Origin: Weissella cibaria
Lineage (GTDB): Bacteria; Bacillota; Bacilli; Lactobacillales; Lactobacillaceae
Direction of reading: 5' to 3'
Length of the DNA: 64,000 bases
NCBI RefSeq assembly: GCF_004521965.1
Contig: NZ_SDGK01000031.1
Span: 1 to 64,000 of the forward strand
The notes below the pieces were generated by a model. That model had not been told where the DNA came from and searched no databases. It saw only the letters and a list, made by a program, of their open reading frames with translations. A program made the translations under genes and the position numbers. Positions 16,775-26,327 of this stretch are shown piece after piece (within the stretch, counting starts at the first letter, position 1; the number at the start of each line of letters is the position of its first letter).

Positions 16775-19700
16775 ATGAAAAAATTATTAGTCGCAAATCG
16801 TGGTGAAATTGCTATCCGTTTGATGCGTGCAGCTAGTGAATTGGGCATGCAAACGGTTGGTATCTTTGCAAAGGAAGATGAATTTGCCAAGCACCGTTTC
16901 CGGGCTGATGAAGCCTATCAAGTGGGGGAGGGCAAGGCCCCCATCGCAGCGTACTTAGATATTGATGATATTTTGCGAATTGCGAAGGAAACGGGAGCAG
17001 ATGCCATCCACCCAGGTTATGGGTTCCTATCTGAAAATGCTGAGTTTGCTGCTAAAGTTGAAGCAGCTGGCGTCAAGTTCGTTGGGCCAAAGGTTAAGCA
17101 CTTGGAGATTTTTGGTAACAAGATTCTTGCGAAACAAGCGGCGATTGCTGCGGGTGTTCCAACAGTGCCGGGGACTGACCACCCGGTTGAAACACTTGAG
17201 GAAGCAATTGCGTTCGGTCATGAAAACGGCTTCCCCGTCTTTGTGAAATCAGCAGCCGGTGGCGGTGGTCGTGGGATGCGTGTGGTTAATCATGAAGCAG
17301 AATTGCGTGAAGCATTTGAACGTGCTGCATCGGAAGCTAAGGTCAGCTTTGGTAAGTCAGAGGTCTACCTAGAGAAGTACTTGCAAGATCCTAAGCACGT
17401 CGAAATTCAAATCTTGGCCGACGAACAAGGGGAAGTCATGCACTTGTTTGAGCGTGACTCATCAATTCAACGACGTCACCAAAAGATTATTGAATATGCC
17501 CCAGCAGTTTCTGTTTCAAAGGACATGCGTGCGCGAATTCAAGCTGCTGCGGTTGCTTTAATGCAAAGTGTCGATTATCAAAGTGCCGGAACTGTGGAAT
17601 TCCTGGTGGATGGGGATGATTTCTACTTTATTGAAGTGAATCCTCGTGTCCAAGTTGAGCACACGGTTACGGAAGAGGTTACCGGTGTTGATATCGTGAA
17701 GTCGCAATTGTTGATTGCCCAAGGCATTGGGTTACACGATGATCCGTTGCAAATCCCACATCAGGCAGATTTGCAGGCAATGGGTGTGGCAATTCAATCA
17801 CGAATTACGACGGAAGATCCGATGAATCAATTTATGCCTGATTCAGGACGCATTGAATGGTATCGCTCACCCGGTGGAACTGGGATTCGTTTGGATTCGG
17901 GTAGTGTGGAAGTTGGATCAGTGGTTACGCCGTACTTTGATTCTCTGTTAACTAAGGTCATTTCACACGCGGCAACGTTCTCGGAAGCGGTTGATAAGAT
18001 GCGTCGGGCGTTGGATGAATTTGAGATTCGCGGGGTTAAAACAAATATTCCGTTTTTGAAGAAGGTCTATGCACACCCATTGTTCCGAGCAGCCAATGCG
18101 CCAACAACGTTCGTCGATCAACACCCAGAACTTTTCAATATTTCAATTGAAAAGCAAGACGACCGCAAATTGATTCAGTATGTCAGTGAAATTACGGTCA
18201 ACGGCTTCCCAGGAGTTGATTATGACTACCCCAAGTTGCATGAGCCACTACAATTCAAAGCAAATACTGATTTGGTCTTACCAACTGATTTGGTGACGGC
18301 GAAGGATATTCTTGATGCACAAGGTCCTGATGCCGTTGCTGAATGGGTAAAGAGGCAAGACAAGGTATTGCTAACGGATACGACAATGCGTGATGCGCAC
18401 CAGTCGTTGTTTGCTACCCGGATGCGAACAAAAGATATGTTGGCAATTGCGGATGAGACTCAGGTAGCCATGCCAAACTTGTTCTCTAACGAGATGTGGG
18501 GAGGTGCCACGTTTGATACGGCGTTCCGATTCTTGGGTGAGGACCCATGGGAACGTCTCCGTGCTTTGCGTGAAAAGATGCCGCGGACGTTAACACAAAT
18601 GCTATTCCGTGGGTCAAACGCAGTTGGTTATCAAAATTACCCTGATAATGTCTTAGAAGAATTCATTAAGTTGGCCGCCCAAAACGGGATGGATGTGTTC
18701 CGTATTTTTGATAGTTTGAATTGGTTGCCACAAATGGAGAAGAGCATTCAATATGTGCGCGACAATAACAAGATTGCCGAAGTCGCTATGGCGTACACGG
18801 GTGACATCTTAGACCCAAACCGGAAAAAGTATACCCGGGATTACTATGTGCAATTTGCCAAGGAAATTCAGGCAACTGGGGCGCACATGTTGGCGATTAA
18901 GGACATGGCTGGTTTGTTGAAGCCGGAAGCTGCTTATGAATTAGTGAGTGCGTTGAAGGATGCGGTTGATATGCCAATTCATTTGCACACCCACGATACA
19001 ACGGGTAACGGTGTTTATACGTATGCCCGGGCTGTTGATGCGGGCGTCGACGTGATTGATGTGGCGCAATCAGCCTTGTCAGGGACGATGTCACAGCCCT
19101 CGATGGGTGCGACGTATTACGCATTAAGCGGTAATCAGCGTCAACCTGAGTTGAATATGACAGCAGTTGAGCACGTTAATAATTACTGGGCGGAAATCCG
19201 ACCACAGTATAGTCAATTTATGAGTAAGATGGTTGGGGCACAAACGGATATCTTTGAAGTTGAAATGCCAGGTGGTCAATATTCTAACTTGCAGCAACAA
19301 GCGCAAGCGTTGCGATTAGGTGACCGTTGGGATGATGTGAAGCAAATGTATGCAACGGTTAATCAAATGTTTGGAGATATCATCAAGGTAACCCCATCAT
19401 CAAAGGTTGTTGGTGACATGGCACTATTCATGGTTCAAAATGATTTGACACCGGAGAAGGTTTTGTCAGATGGGATGACGATGGACTTCCCACAATCGGT
19501 CGTTGATTTTTTTGCTGGAAACTTGGGTCAACCAGTTGGTGGCTTCCCGGCAGATTTGCAACGGGTGATTTTGAAGGGACGTCCAGCTTTGACAGTTCGG
19601 CCCGGGTCATTAACGCCAGCAGATGATTTTGATGCGATGCAGGTCACGGTAGATGGTATTTTAGGGCGCGTCGCAACACCGGAAGAAGTGATTTCATACA

Positions 19701-20212
19701 TCATTTATCCGCAAGTCTTTAAGGATTATGTGACAAACCAAGGTAAGTTTGGTCCGATGACCGTATTAGATACACCAACGTTCTTCCAAGGTATGCGAGT
19801 GGGTGAACGGGTCGACGTTGCGTTGGCACCGGGTCAAACAGTGATTTTCCAATTGCAACAAATTGGTGATATCAACCCGGATGGCCAACGGACGATGTAC
19901 TTTGCTGTGAATGGCACACCGGTTGAGATTTCAGTGCAAGATGAATCAGCCCAAGTGACAGCAGCGCAACGACGTAAGGCTGAGCCAACGAACCCAAGTG
20001 AAATTGGCGCAACCATGGCTGGAAATGTTTTGTCTGTTCACGTTGAGAATGGCCAAGCTGTTAAGCAAGGGGATGTGCTAATTGTCACAGAAGCTATGAA
20101 GATGGAAACGACGTTACAAGCGCCGTTTGATGGCACGGTTAAATTTGTGCATGTGGCCGATGGTGAAGTTGTGGCCGGTGGTGACTTATTGATTGAAATG
20201 AATCCTGAATAA
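16775..20212 (+). CDS. pyc: Pyruvate carboxylase
   Basis: A 1145-residue single-chain enzyme making oxaloacetate from pyruvate, bicarbonate and ATP. Domains: biotin carboxylase at about 1-450 (KKLLVANRGEIAIR; GGGGRGMRVV ATP loop; FIEVNPRVQVEHTVTE); carboxyltransferase at about 525-800 (LLTDTTMRDAHQSLFATRMR; HLHTHDTTGNGV metal site); allosteric/linker region; and biotin carrier at 1075-1145 with biotinyl Lys in EAMKMET. It is full length. Start ATG 16775 is 19 bp after the mdh-like pseudogene, with GAGGG upstream. It feeds the reductive branch encoded before it and also aspartate supply. Confidence 0.97.
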   Translation: MKKLLVANRGEIAIRLMRAASELGMQTVGIFAKEDEFAKHRFRADEAYQVGEGKAPIAAYLDIDDILRIAKETGADAIHPGYGFLSENAEFAAKVEAAGVKFVGPKVKHLEIFGNKILAKQAAIAAGVPTVPGTDHPVETLEEAIAFGHENGFPVFVKSAAGGGGRGMRVVNHEAELREAFERAASEAKVSFGKSEVYLEKYLQDPKHVEIQILADEQGEVMHLFERDSSIQRRHQKIIEYAPAVSVSKDMRARIQAAAVALMQSVDYQSAGTVEFLVDGDDFYFIEVNPRVQVEHTVTEEVTGVDIVKSQLLIAQGIGLHDDPLQIPHQADLQAMGVAIQSRITTEDPMNQFMPDSGRIEWYRSPGGTGIRLDSGSVEVGSVVTPYFDSLLTKVISHAATFSEAVDKMRRALDEFEIRGVKTNIPFLKKVYAHPLFRAANAPTTFVDQHPELFNISIEKQDDRKLIQYVSEITVNGFPGVDYDYPKLHEPLQFKANTDLVLPTDLVTAKDILDAQGPDAVAEWVKRQDKVLLTDTTMRDAHQSLFATRMRTKDMLAIADETQVAMPNLFSNEMWGGATFDTAFRFLGEDPWERLRALREKMPRTLTQMLFRGSNAVGYQNYPDNVLEEFIKLAAQNGMDVFRIFDSLNWLPQMEKSIQYVRDNNKIAEVAMAYTGDILDPNRKKYTRDYYVQFAKEIQATGAHMLAIKDMAGLLKPEAAYELVSALKDAVDMPIHLHTHDTTGNGVYTYARAVDAGVDVIDVAQSALSGTMSQPSMGATYYALSGNQRQPELNMTAVEHVNNYWAEIRPQYSQFMSKMVGAQTDIFEVEMPGGQYSNLQQQAQALRLGDRWDDVKQMYATVNQMFGDIIKVTPSSKVVGDMALFMVQNDLTPEKVLSDGMTMDFPQSVVDFFAGNLGQPVGGFPADLQRVILKGRPALTVRPGSLTPADDFDAMQVTVDGILGRVATPEEVISYIIYPQVFKDYVTNQGKFGPMTVLDTPTFFQGMRVGERVDVALAPGQTVIFQLQQIGDINPDGQRTMYFAVNGTPVEISVQDESAQVTAAQRRKAEPTNPSEIGATMAGNVLSVHVENGQAVKQGDVLIVTEAMKMETTLQAPFDGTVKFVHVADGEVVAGGDLLIEMNPE

Positions 20213-20290
20213 CGGATGCAAGCGTAAATGCTTAGAGTATTTGAAGGTATATGCTAAAATTAACTTATTAAATCAAAGGAGCATGCAAAA

Positions 20291-21706
20291 ATGATGAAGA
20301 CCTTCAACACGATGAGCTTGGAAAAGGAAACTTTTACGCCCATCAATGAAAAGACGATCAATATGTATGTCTGCGGACCAACTGTTTATAACTACATTCA
20401 CATCGGTAATGCACGTTCAGCGATTGCATTCGACACGATCCGCCGTTACTTCGAGTACCGTGGATACGAAGTGAACTATGTGTCAAACTTCACGGACGTT
20501 GACGACAAGATGATTACTGCAGCTAGCGAGCAAGGTATCACCGTACCAGAATTGGCTGATAAGTACATTGATGCCTTTAACGAAGATACGGCACCATTGA
20601 ACATTAAGCCTGCCACTGTTCGTCCACGTGCAACAGAGCACATCCCAGAGATTATCGAATTCGTTGAGGATTTGATTAAGAAGGGTTACGCTTACGAATC
20701 AGAAGGGGACGTTTACTTCCGTGCCAAGAAGTTTAAGGGTTACGGTATTTTGGCCCACCAAGACTTGGCTGAAATGGAATCAAACGCTGCTGGTCGTTTG
20801 GATGATGGTGAATTGGCCCGTAAGGAAGACCCAATGGACTTCGCAGTCTGGAAGGGTGAGAATGGCGATGGTGCAATTGCCTGGAATTCACCTTGGGGTA
20901 AGGGACGTCCTGGTTGGCATATCGAGTGCTCAGTGATGTCAACGAAGTACTTGGGAAACCACTTGGACATTCACGGTGGTGGAATCGATTTGGCTTTCCC
21001 TCACCACACAAACGAAATCGCACAAACTGAAGCTCGCACGGGTGAAAAGTTCGTTGAGAAGTGGTTGCACAACGGTTTCGTTACGGTTGGCGATGAAAAC
21101 GAAAAGATGTCAAAGTCATTGGGAAACTTCACGACTGTGCACGAATTGTTGCAACAAATCGATGATCCAATGGTTTTGCGTTTCTTCATGGCTACGACAC
21201 AATACCGTCGTCCAATTGCCTACTCACAAAAGAACATGGACTTGGCTGCCCGTAACTTGGAGCGTATCCGCACTGGTTACCGTAACTTGCAATTCCGTTT
21301 GGGATCAGCATTTGCCGGTGCAGATGCTGATATCGAAGCAAAGGCGCAAGAAAAGGTTGATGCCTTTGTTGAAGCTATGGACGATGACTTCAACGCACAA
21401 AACGCAATGACTGCGGTTTATGAGTTGATTGAATTGGCCAACTTGTACTCACAAGCTGAAGAAGTTAAGATGGACACGGTCAACTTTGTTTTGAAGCAAA
21501 TCAAGGACTTGATGAACGTGTTTGGTGTTGATGCGTTGGAGCAAGCGCCGTTGTTGGATGCAGATGTTGATGCATTGATCAAGGAACGTGATGCTGCCCG
21601 TGAGACGTCAAACTTTGCTCATTCAGACGAAATCCGTGATGAATTGGCTTCACGTGGCATTATCCTAGAAGATACGCCACAAGGAACTCGTTGGCGTCGT
21701 GCCTAA
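20291..21706 (+). CDS. cysS: Cysteinyl-tRNA synthetase
   Basis: A 471-residue class I synthetase that charges tRNA-Cys. [17 protein letters not shown] holds the zinc Cys and HIGH-type motif, [11 protein letters not shown] and [18 protein letters not shown] the remaining zinc/ATP residues, and EKMSKSLGN the KMSKS loop. AAAGGAG precedes the tandem ATG ATG at 20291. An extended -10 (TATGCTAAAAT, about 20250) suggests its own promoter. It ends in a terminator. Confidence 0.97.
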   Translation: MMKTFNTMSLEKETFTPINEKTINMYVCGPTVYNYIHIGNARSAIAFDTIRRYFEYRGYEVNYVSNFTDVDDKMITAASEQGITVPELADKYIDAFNEDTAPLNIKPATVRPRATEHIPEIIEFVEDLIKKGYAYESEGDVYFRAKKFKGYGILAHQDLAEMESNAAGRLDDGELARKEDPMDFAVWKGENGDGAIAWNSPWGKGRPGWHIECSVMSTKYLGNHLDIHGGGIDLAFPHHTNEIAQTEARTGEKFVEKWLHNGFVTVGDENEKMSKSLGNFTTVHELLQQIDDPMVLRFFMATTQYRRPIAYSQKNMDLAARNLERIRTGYRNLQFRLGSAFAGADADIEAKAQEKVDAFVEAMDDDFNAQNAMTAVYELIELANLYSQAEEVKMDTVNFVLKQIKDLMNVFGVDALEQAPLLDADVDALIKERDAARETSNFAHSDEIRDELASRGIILEDTPQGTRWRRA

Positions 21707-21740
21707 TCAAACAGTTTTACATGATTGATTAATATGTAAT

Positions 21741-21789
21741 AGAAATCCCCAGAGACAAATGTTCTTGTTTCCGGGGATTTCTTCTTTTT
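21741..21789 (+). terminator. Terminator of cysS
   Basis: AGAAATCCCC pairs with GGGGATTTCT and is followed by a T-rich tract. Confidence 0.8.
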
Positions 21790-22227
21790 GTATTTGAGGA
21801 AGGGGGGGCGTCGCGGTGTGGCAAGCAACAGGCATGACTGGTCGGTAAAGTTCCGATACTGACAAAAAAGGCATCCCGTGGAGAACGGGGTGCCAAAGCT
21901 TTGGATGTAGAAATGATTTGAAAGGTTTAAACAATGCTTGTTGAGAACATTATTAGTTATTGATTGTGAGATTTATTTAGGAATCAGCTCAATTCTACAT
22001 CTTTTATTATACTTTATTAGAAGTTAAAAAGTGAACAATCTATCTGTTTGGATGTACCGAATTCGGGAATTTAATGCGCCTAAATTAAGGTTTTATGCCT
22101 CTAAACGGACGTTTATTGATGATGTTTGAATAATGTTGCCAAGGTATAATTGAAGTTTATAACTTAACTATTGGTGTTAATTAATTTCTTGATAAAAATA
22201 AATCTAATCTAATTTTAATTAAAGTAT
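21790..22227. other. Non-coding gap before the second T-box
   Basis: No convincing gene is seen on either strand. A G/C hairpin (GGCATCCCG / CGGGGTGCC, about 21869-21893) stands without a T-run. The rest is AT-rich. Confidence 0.4.
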
Positions 22228-22255
22228 TGACGTTTTCTAATGCGGTGTTATGATA
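22228..22255 (+). promoter_or_regulatory. Sigma-A promoter of the methionine operon
   Basis: TTGACG and TATGAT are separated by 16 bp, a few bases before the T-box leader. Confidence 0.65.
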
Positions 22256-22261
22256 ATGGTA

Positions 22262-22537
22262 TCGACTAAGAAGAGATAAGTACTTTTTAACAGTTGCCCA
22301 GAGAGTTAGCGTGTGGTGCGAGCTAATCAACTGAAGAATTGGAAAATGGTCTTGGAGTTGGAATGACGTGAGCAAAACGTGTTAGCGTCATTCGGGTGCG
22401 CCCGTTATTGCGCTTAGATATCGTCCGAAATAGGATCGTATTGAAAAGAGGGTTATTTCGAATGGGAATAACTAAACCCGGGTGGTAACACGTGTCAACG
22501 TCCCGTAGCTAATTGTAGCTACGGGACGTTTTTTTAC
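22262..22537 (+). ncRNA. Methionine T-box riboswitch controlling metC-like/metE-like/metQ/luxS
   Basis: Stem I has AGAGAG and the apical GTGTGGTGCGAG motif. The specifier region GGAAA-ATG-GTCTT (ATG at 22346-22348) fits Met. The antiterminator core GGGTGGTAACACG is at 22480-22492. The terminator CGTCCCGTAGCT / AGCTACGGGACG plus T7 ends near 22537. Downstream genes are methionine synthesis and recycling genes, in agreement with tRNA-Met control. Confidence 0.9.
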
Positions 22538-22683
22538 GTCAAAACTTAAATGCGGAGGACAGACAATTCAAGCTTTATGCGTGACGGTTCACCGATGTCT
22601 TGTTGTCGGTGAGGGATTAGGACAAAGTCGAATGTGATACGACGAAATTGACACTCGTAGCGCAAATAGACGGAGAAATTGGC

Positions 22684-23808
22684 ATGGATGATTTGACGAA
22701 AATTTTACAAGTGACAACAACGCATGATCAATTGACTGGGGCGGTTAATACACCGATTCAATTATCATCGACGTTCGCTCAAACTGATTTTGATAACCTG
22801 GGTGAATTTGATTACGCCAGAAGTGGTAATCCAACTCGATTGGCAGCGGAGAATGCAGTAGCGGTTTTGGAGCATGCAACACACGGTTATCTTTTTAGTT
22901 CGGGGATGGTAGCCATTAGTAGTGTGTTAATGACCTTCTCGGCTGGCGACCATATCGTGGTGACGATGCACGTTTACGGTGGGACGTTTCGCGTATTAAC
23001 GGATGTGTTATCACGATTTGGTATCACACATACGTTTGTTGATTGTGGAGAGTTAGCGGATGTTGCGAATGCGATTTTGCCCAATACAAAGGCGATTAAT
23101 ATCGAAACACCTTCCAATCCAACATTGTCAGTGACTGATATTGCGGGAATTGTCGCAATTGCAAAAGCACATGACCTTTTAACGATTGCGAACAATACCT
23201 TTATGTCACCTGCTTTGCAGAAACCGCTAGATCTTGGCGTTGATATTGTCGTGCATTCAGCGACCAAATTTTTGGCAGGACATTCGGATATTTTAGCTGG
23301 CGCGGCGGTGACGAAACAGGATGATTTAGCTGGCCAAATTTATTTCATTCAAAATGCAGTTGGTGCCACCCTAGGTGTTCTAGATAGTTGGTTGCTTTTG
23401 CGGGGGATGAAAACACTGGGCGTGCGGATGACGCAACTGGCTACATGGTTAGCTGAGCAACCGCAAGTGAATGCTGTGCATTACCCGGTCTTACCGACAT
23501 ATCCGGACTATCAGGTGCAATTAACGCAAGCTGAGAATGGTGGGGCAGTCTTGTCATTTGATGTTGGGTCGATTGAAAATGCCCGACAATTGGTTAAACA
23601 TCTCACTATTCCAATTTACTCAGTCAGTTTAGGTGGTGTCGAAAGTATTATCAGCTATCCGCCAAAAATGTCACATGCTGAATTGTCGACGGCTGAACAA
23701 TTAGCCAGTGGTATTACGCCAGGTTTATTGCGCTATTCAGTGGGACTTGAAAGTATTACAGATATCATTGCCGATTTGGCAAATGCCTTTTCATATTTAG
23801 GAGAATAA
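22684..23808 (+). CDS. Cystathionine lyase/synthase family PLP enzyme (Cys/Met metabolism)
   Basis: A 374-residue fold-type I PLP enzyme (Cys_Met_Meta_PP). The internal aldimine Lys is in VVHSATKFLAGHSD; YARSGNPTR and SSGMVAISSVL are the cofactor phosphate segments. At the position where most family members have Asp bonding the PLP nitrogen (VDNTF), this protein has ANNTF. Gamma-synthase, beta-lyase and gamma-lyase activities cannot be separated from sequence; with MetE-like, MetQ and LuxS it serves methionine/homocysteine turnover. Start ATG 22684 follows GGAG; the TTG at 22648 in the same frame has no RBS. Confidence 0.85.
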   Translation: MDDLTKILQVTTTHDQLTGAVNTPIQLSSTFAQTDFDNLGEFDYARSGNPTRLAAENAVAVLEHATHGYLFSSGMVAISSVLMTFSAGDHIVVTMHVYGGTFRVLTDVLSRFGITHTFVDCGELADVANAILPNTKAINIETPSNPTLSVTDIAGIVAIAKAHDLLTIANNTFMSPALQKPLDLGVDIVVHSATKFLAGHSDILAGAAVTKQDDLAGQIYFIQNAVGATLGVLDSWLLLRGMKTLGVRMTQLATWLAEQPQVNAVHYPVLPTYPDYQVQLTQAENGGAVLSFDVGSIENARQLVKHLTIPIYSVSLGGVESIISYPPKMSHAELSTAEQLASGITPGLLRYSVGLESITDIIADLANAFSYLGE

Positions 23809-23813
23809 TGATT

Positions 23814-24932
23814 ATGACAACAGCAACTAAGCAACGTTACCATTTTGATCAAGTTGGTTCATATTTGCGGCCAAAAAAGCTAAAACAAGCCCGGGCAGCC
23901 TTTGCAGCTGGTGAAATCACGCAGGATGCCTTGGTAAAGATACAGCATGATGAAATTCACGATTTGGTTATTCACCAGCATGAAGCTGGTCTGAAAGATG
24001 TGACGGATGGTGAGTTTGCACGGTCATGGTGGCACTTGGACTTTTTGTGGGGTTTGACTGGTGTTGAACGATATGTACAAGAAGATTCCTATAAGTTCCA
24101 CGGCGAGAAGACCCGTACGGATAATGTTCGTTTGACTGGCAAGATTGCCTTTAATCCGGATCACCCATTTTTTGCTGATTTTGCGTATTTACAATCAGTC
24201 GCACCGGAAGGAACTGATCTGAAGTCAACCATTCCGGCACCAACTTTGCTATTCCGTGATGGACGTTCAGATAACGCCTTGTCATTTTATGATACTTGGG
24301 ATGACTACTTGGATGATTTGGCATTGGCCTATCGTGAAACGTTGCAAAATTACTACGATTTAGGTTCACGTTATGTGCAATTAGATGATACCACCTGGGC
24401 GTTTTTGATTAGCAAATTGAACGAATTCGCCACCAATCCAACTGAACGGGCAAAGTATGAAAAGATTGCAGCTGATAGCGTGTATGTCATTAATAAGGCG
24501 TTAGATGGTCTGCCTGATGATTTCAAAATTTCGACGCACATTTGTCGCGGTAATTTTAAGTCAACGTATTTGTTTGAAGGCGGGTATGCGCCAGTGGCGG
24601 AATACTTGGGACAATTGCATTACGATACGTACTTCTTAGAGTACGATGACGCGCGTTCTGGTGATTTTACGCCATTGACGACGATTTTGGGGAATCGCCC
24701 AGATGTGACATTGGTATTGGGTTTGGTAACGAGTAAGTCGCCGAAGCTAGAAGCAGCAGCGGATGTTAAGGCGAGAATTCAGGAGGCCACGCAATTCGTG
24801 CCACTTGAGAATTTGGCGCTTTCTACGCAATGTGGTTTTGCCTCAACAGAAGAAGGCAATGCACTGACGCCAGATGAACAATGGGCGAAGTTAGGCTTTG
24901 TTAAGCAAATTGCCGAAGAAGTGTGGGGATAG
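23814..24932 (+). CDS. Short MetE-like cobalamin-independent methionine synthase family protein
   Basis: A 372-residue homologue of only the C-terminal catalytic half of MetE (B. subtilis YxjG/YxjH type). FDQVGSYLRPKKLK opens the domain, DVTDGEFARSWWHLDFLWGL follows, VQLDDTTWAFL lines the site, and zinc ligands are seen in STHICRGN and STQCGFAST. The usual N-terminal folate-binding repeat is missing, so the methyl donor may differ from that of full MetE. Starts at ATG 23808 (overlapping the upstream stop) and ATG 23814 are both possible; 23814 has better spacing from AGGAG. T-box control supports a methionine-forming role. Confidence 0.85.
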   Translation: MTTATKQRYHFDQVGSYLRPKKLKQARAAFAAGEITQDALVKIQHDEIHDLVIHQHEAGLKDVTDGEFARSWWHLDFLWGLTGVERYVQEDSYKFHGEKTRTDNVRLTGKIAFNPDHPFFADFAYLQSVAPEGTDLKSTIPAPTLLFRDGRSDNALSFYDTWDDYLDDLALAYRETLQNYYDLGSRYVQLDDTTWAFLISKLNEFATNPTERAKYEKIAADSVYVINKALDGLPDDFKISTHICRGNFKSTYLFEGGYAPVAEYLGQLHYDTYFLEYDDARSGDFTPLTTILGNRPDVTLVLGLVTSKSPKLEAAADVKARIQEATQFVPLENLALSTQCGFASTEEGNALTPDEQWAKLGFVKQIAEEVWG

Positions 24933-24936
24933 GCCG

Positions 24937-25791
24937 ATGACGACTAAAGTTAGGTTAACGATTGTGGCTGGTTTGGCAGCTATTAGTTTAGGCGTTTTAA
25001 CAGGCACAACCGTAGCGCATGCGGCTGAAAAGTTAACAGTTGGATCTGTCACTTCTGATGCAAATATTTGGCGGCATATTGCGAAATCATCAGCGGCAAA
25101 AAAGGCGGATTTGCAAATTAAAGTTAAGGAATTTACGGATGGTGCAACCTTGAATCGAACTACTGCTTCAGGTGAGGTTGATGTCAATGCGTTCCAATCA
25201 TATAGCTATTTTCAAGCGTTTAATAAGGAAACGAATACTGCGAAGTTGGCTGCGCTAGGTACGACGTATATTGAGCCGATGGGCGTGTATTCACATCGTT
25301 ACAAGAAGGTGGCGGAGATTCCAAATGGCGCAACGATTGCTATTGCACGTGACAATGCGGACGCGGCTCGTGGCTTGAAATTATTGGCCAGGGCAGGATT
25401 GATTACGTTGAAATCAGATTTTTCAGCGTTATCAGGGGTGTCAGATATCGCAGATAACCCCCACCATTTTCACTTTAAAGAGATTGATGATACAACCGGA
25501 GTGGCGGTATTGAAAGACAAAGCGGTTGCAGCAGTGCTGATTTCTAATTCAGTTTCACAAGCCGGTGGATTGAATGTGTTGCATGATTCGATTTATCGCG
25601 AGTCAATTAACACTAGTACAAAGGCAAACATCAATATCTTAGCAACACGCCAGTCAGCAGCTAAAAACAAGACGTATCAAAAGTTAGTCAAGCTATATCA
25701 CGATGCATCAGAACAAAAACGGATTAAGGCAAAGTACCACGGCACCAAGGTTGAGGTACAGAAGCCACTTAGTTATGTGGAGGACAATTAA
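24937..25791 (+). CDS. Second MetQ/NlpA-type binding protein
   Basis: A 284-residue protein. A signal peptide spans about 1-31 ([24 protein letters not shown]) and ends in AHA-A rather than a lipobox. There is no cysteine. The NlpA-type core shows [54 protein letters not shown] and [25 protein letters not shown]. It lies between the MetE-like gene and luxS with no permease or ATPase next to it, so it likely hands substrate (methionine or a related sulfur compound) to MetNI at 1.6-3.3 kb. Start ATG 24937 was chosen over an in-frame upstream codon within the preceding gene. Confidence 0.85.
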   Translation: MTTKVRLTIVAGLAAISLGVLTGTTVAHAAEKLTVGSVTSDANIWRHIAKSSAAKKADLQIKVKEFTDGATLNRTTASGEVDVNAFQSYSYFQAFNKETNTAKLAALGTTYIEPMGVYSHRYKKVAEIPNGATIAIARDNADAARGLKLLARAGLITLKSDFSALSGVSDIADNPHHFHFKEIDDTTGVAVLKDKAVAAVLISNSVSQAGGLNVLHDSIYRESINTSTKANINILATRQSAAKNKTYQKLVKLYHDASEQKRIKAKYHGTKVEVQKPLSYVEDN

Positions 25792-25793
25792 TT

Positions 25794-26273
25794 ATGGCAG
25801 AAGTTGAAAGTTTTACGTTAGATCACACACAAGTTAAGGCACCATACGTGCGTTTGATTGCAGAAGAGCACGGACCTCAAGGAGGGACGATTGCTAATTA
25901 TGATTTGCGCTTGGTCCAACCTAACGAGACGTCAATTGAGACGGCGGGCATTCATACATTGGAACACTTGTTTGCAAGCTTGGTTCGCGATGAATTGGAT
26001 GGCATTATTGATATTTCACCATTTGGATGTCGTACAGGTTTCCACGTCATCAGTTGGCAGTCGTATACGCCAACACAGCTAGCTGAAACGTTTACTCGAG
26101 TGTTGCGCAAGATTCGTGATGACATTACGTGGGATGATGTTCCAGCCACAACTATTCGAGAGTGCGGGAACTTTAAAGATCATAGTTTACATTCGGCCAA
26201 GGCATGGGCAGATATTATCTTGCAAGCTGGTTTGTCAGATGATCCGTTTGTCCGTCATGTCGTTGAAGCATAA
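25794..26273 (+). CDS. luxS: S-ribosylhomocysteine lyase
   Basis: A 159-residue enzyme that splits S-ribosylhomocysteine to homocysteine and DPD, the autoinducer-2 precursor. The metal site HTLEHL is present, with the family Cys in [12 protein letters not shown] and the late [15 protein letters not shown] segment. It starts 2 bp after the upstream stop and closes the methionine operon, returning homocysteine to the MetE-like and PLP enzymes. Whether AI-2 acts as a signal cannot be told. Confidence 0.97.
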   Translation: MAEVESFTLDHTQVKAPYVRLIAEEHGPQGGTIANYDLRLVQPNETSIETAGIHTLEHLFASLVRDELDGIIDISPFGCRTGFHVISWQSYTPTQLAETFTRVLRKIRDDITWDDVPATTIRECGNFKDHSLHSAKAWADIILQAGLSDDPFVRHVVEA

Positions 26274-26283
26274 GTATAATTTG

Positions 26284-26311
26284 TTAAACGGGGTCATTGG
26301 CCCGGTTTTTC
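26284..26311 (+). terminator. Weak terminator after luxS
   Basis: AACGGG and CCCGGTT form a short stem with one bulge, followed by TTTT. Confidence 0.45.
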
Positions 26312-26327
26312 TGTTATTATAGTAAGC

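Noticed and set aside
21867-21895. Small RNA or terminator near 21.88 kb
   Set aside because: A short G/C hairpin without promoter or T-run; not enough support.
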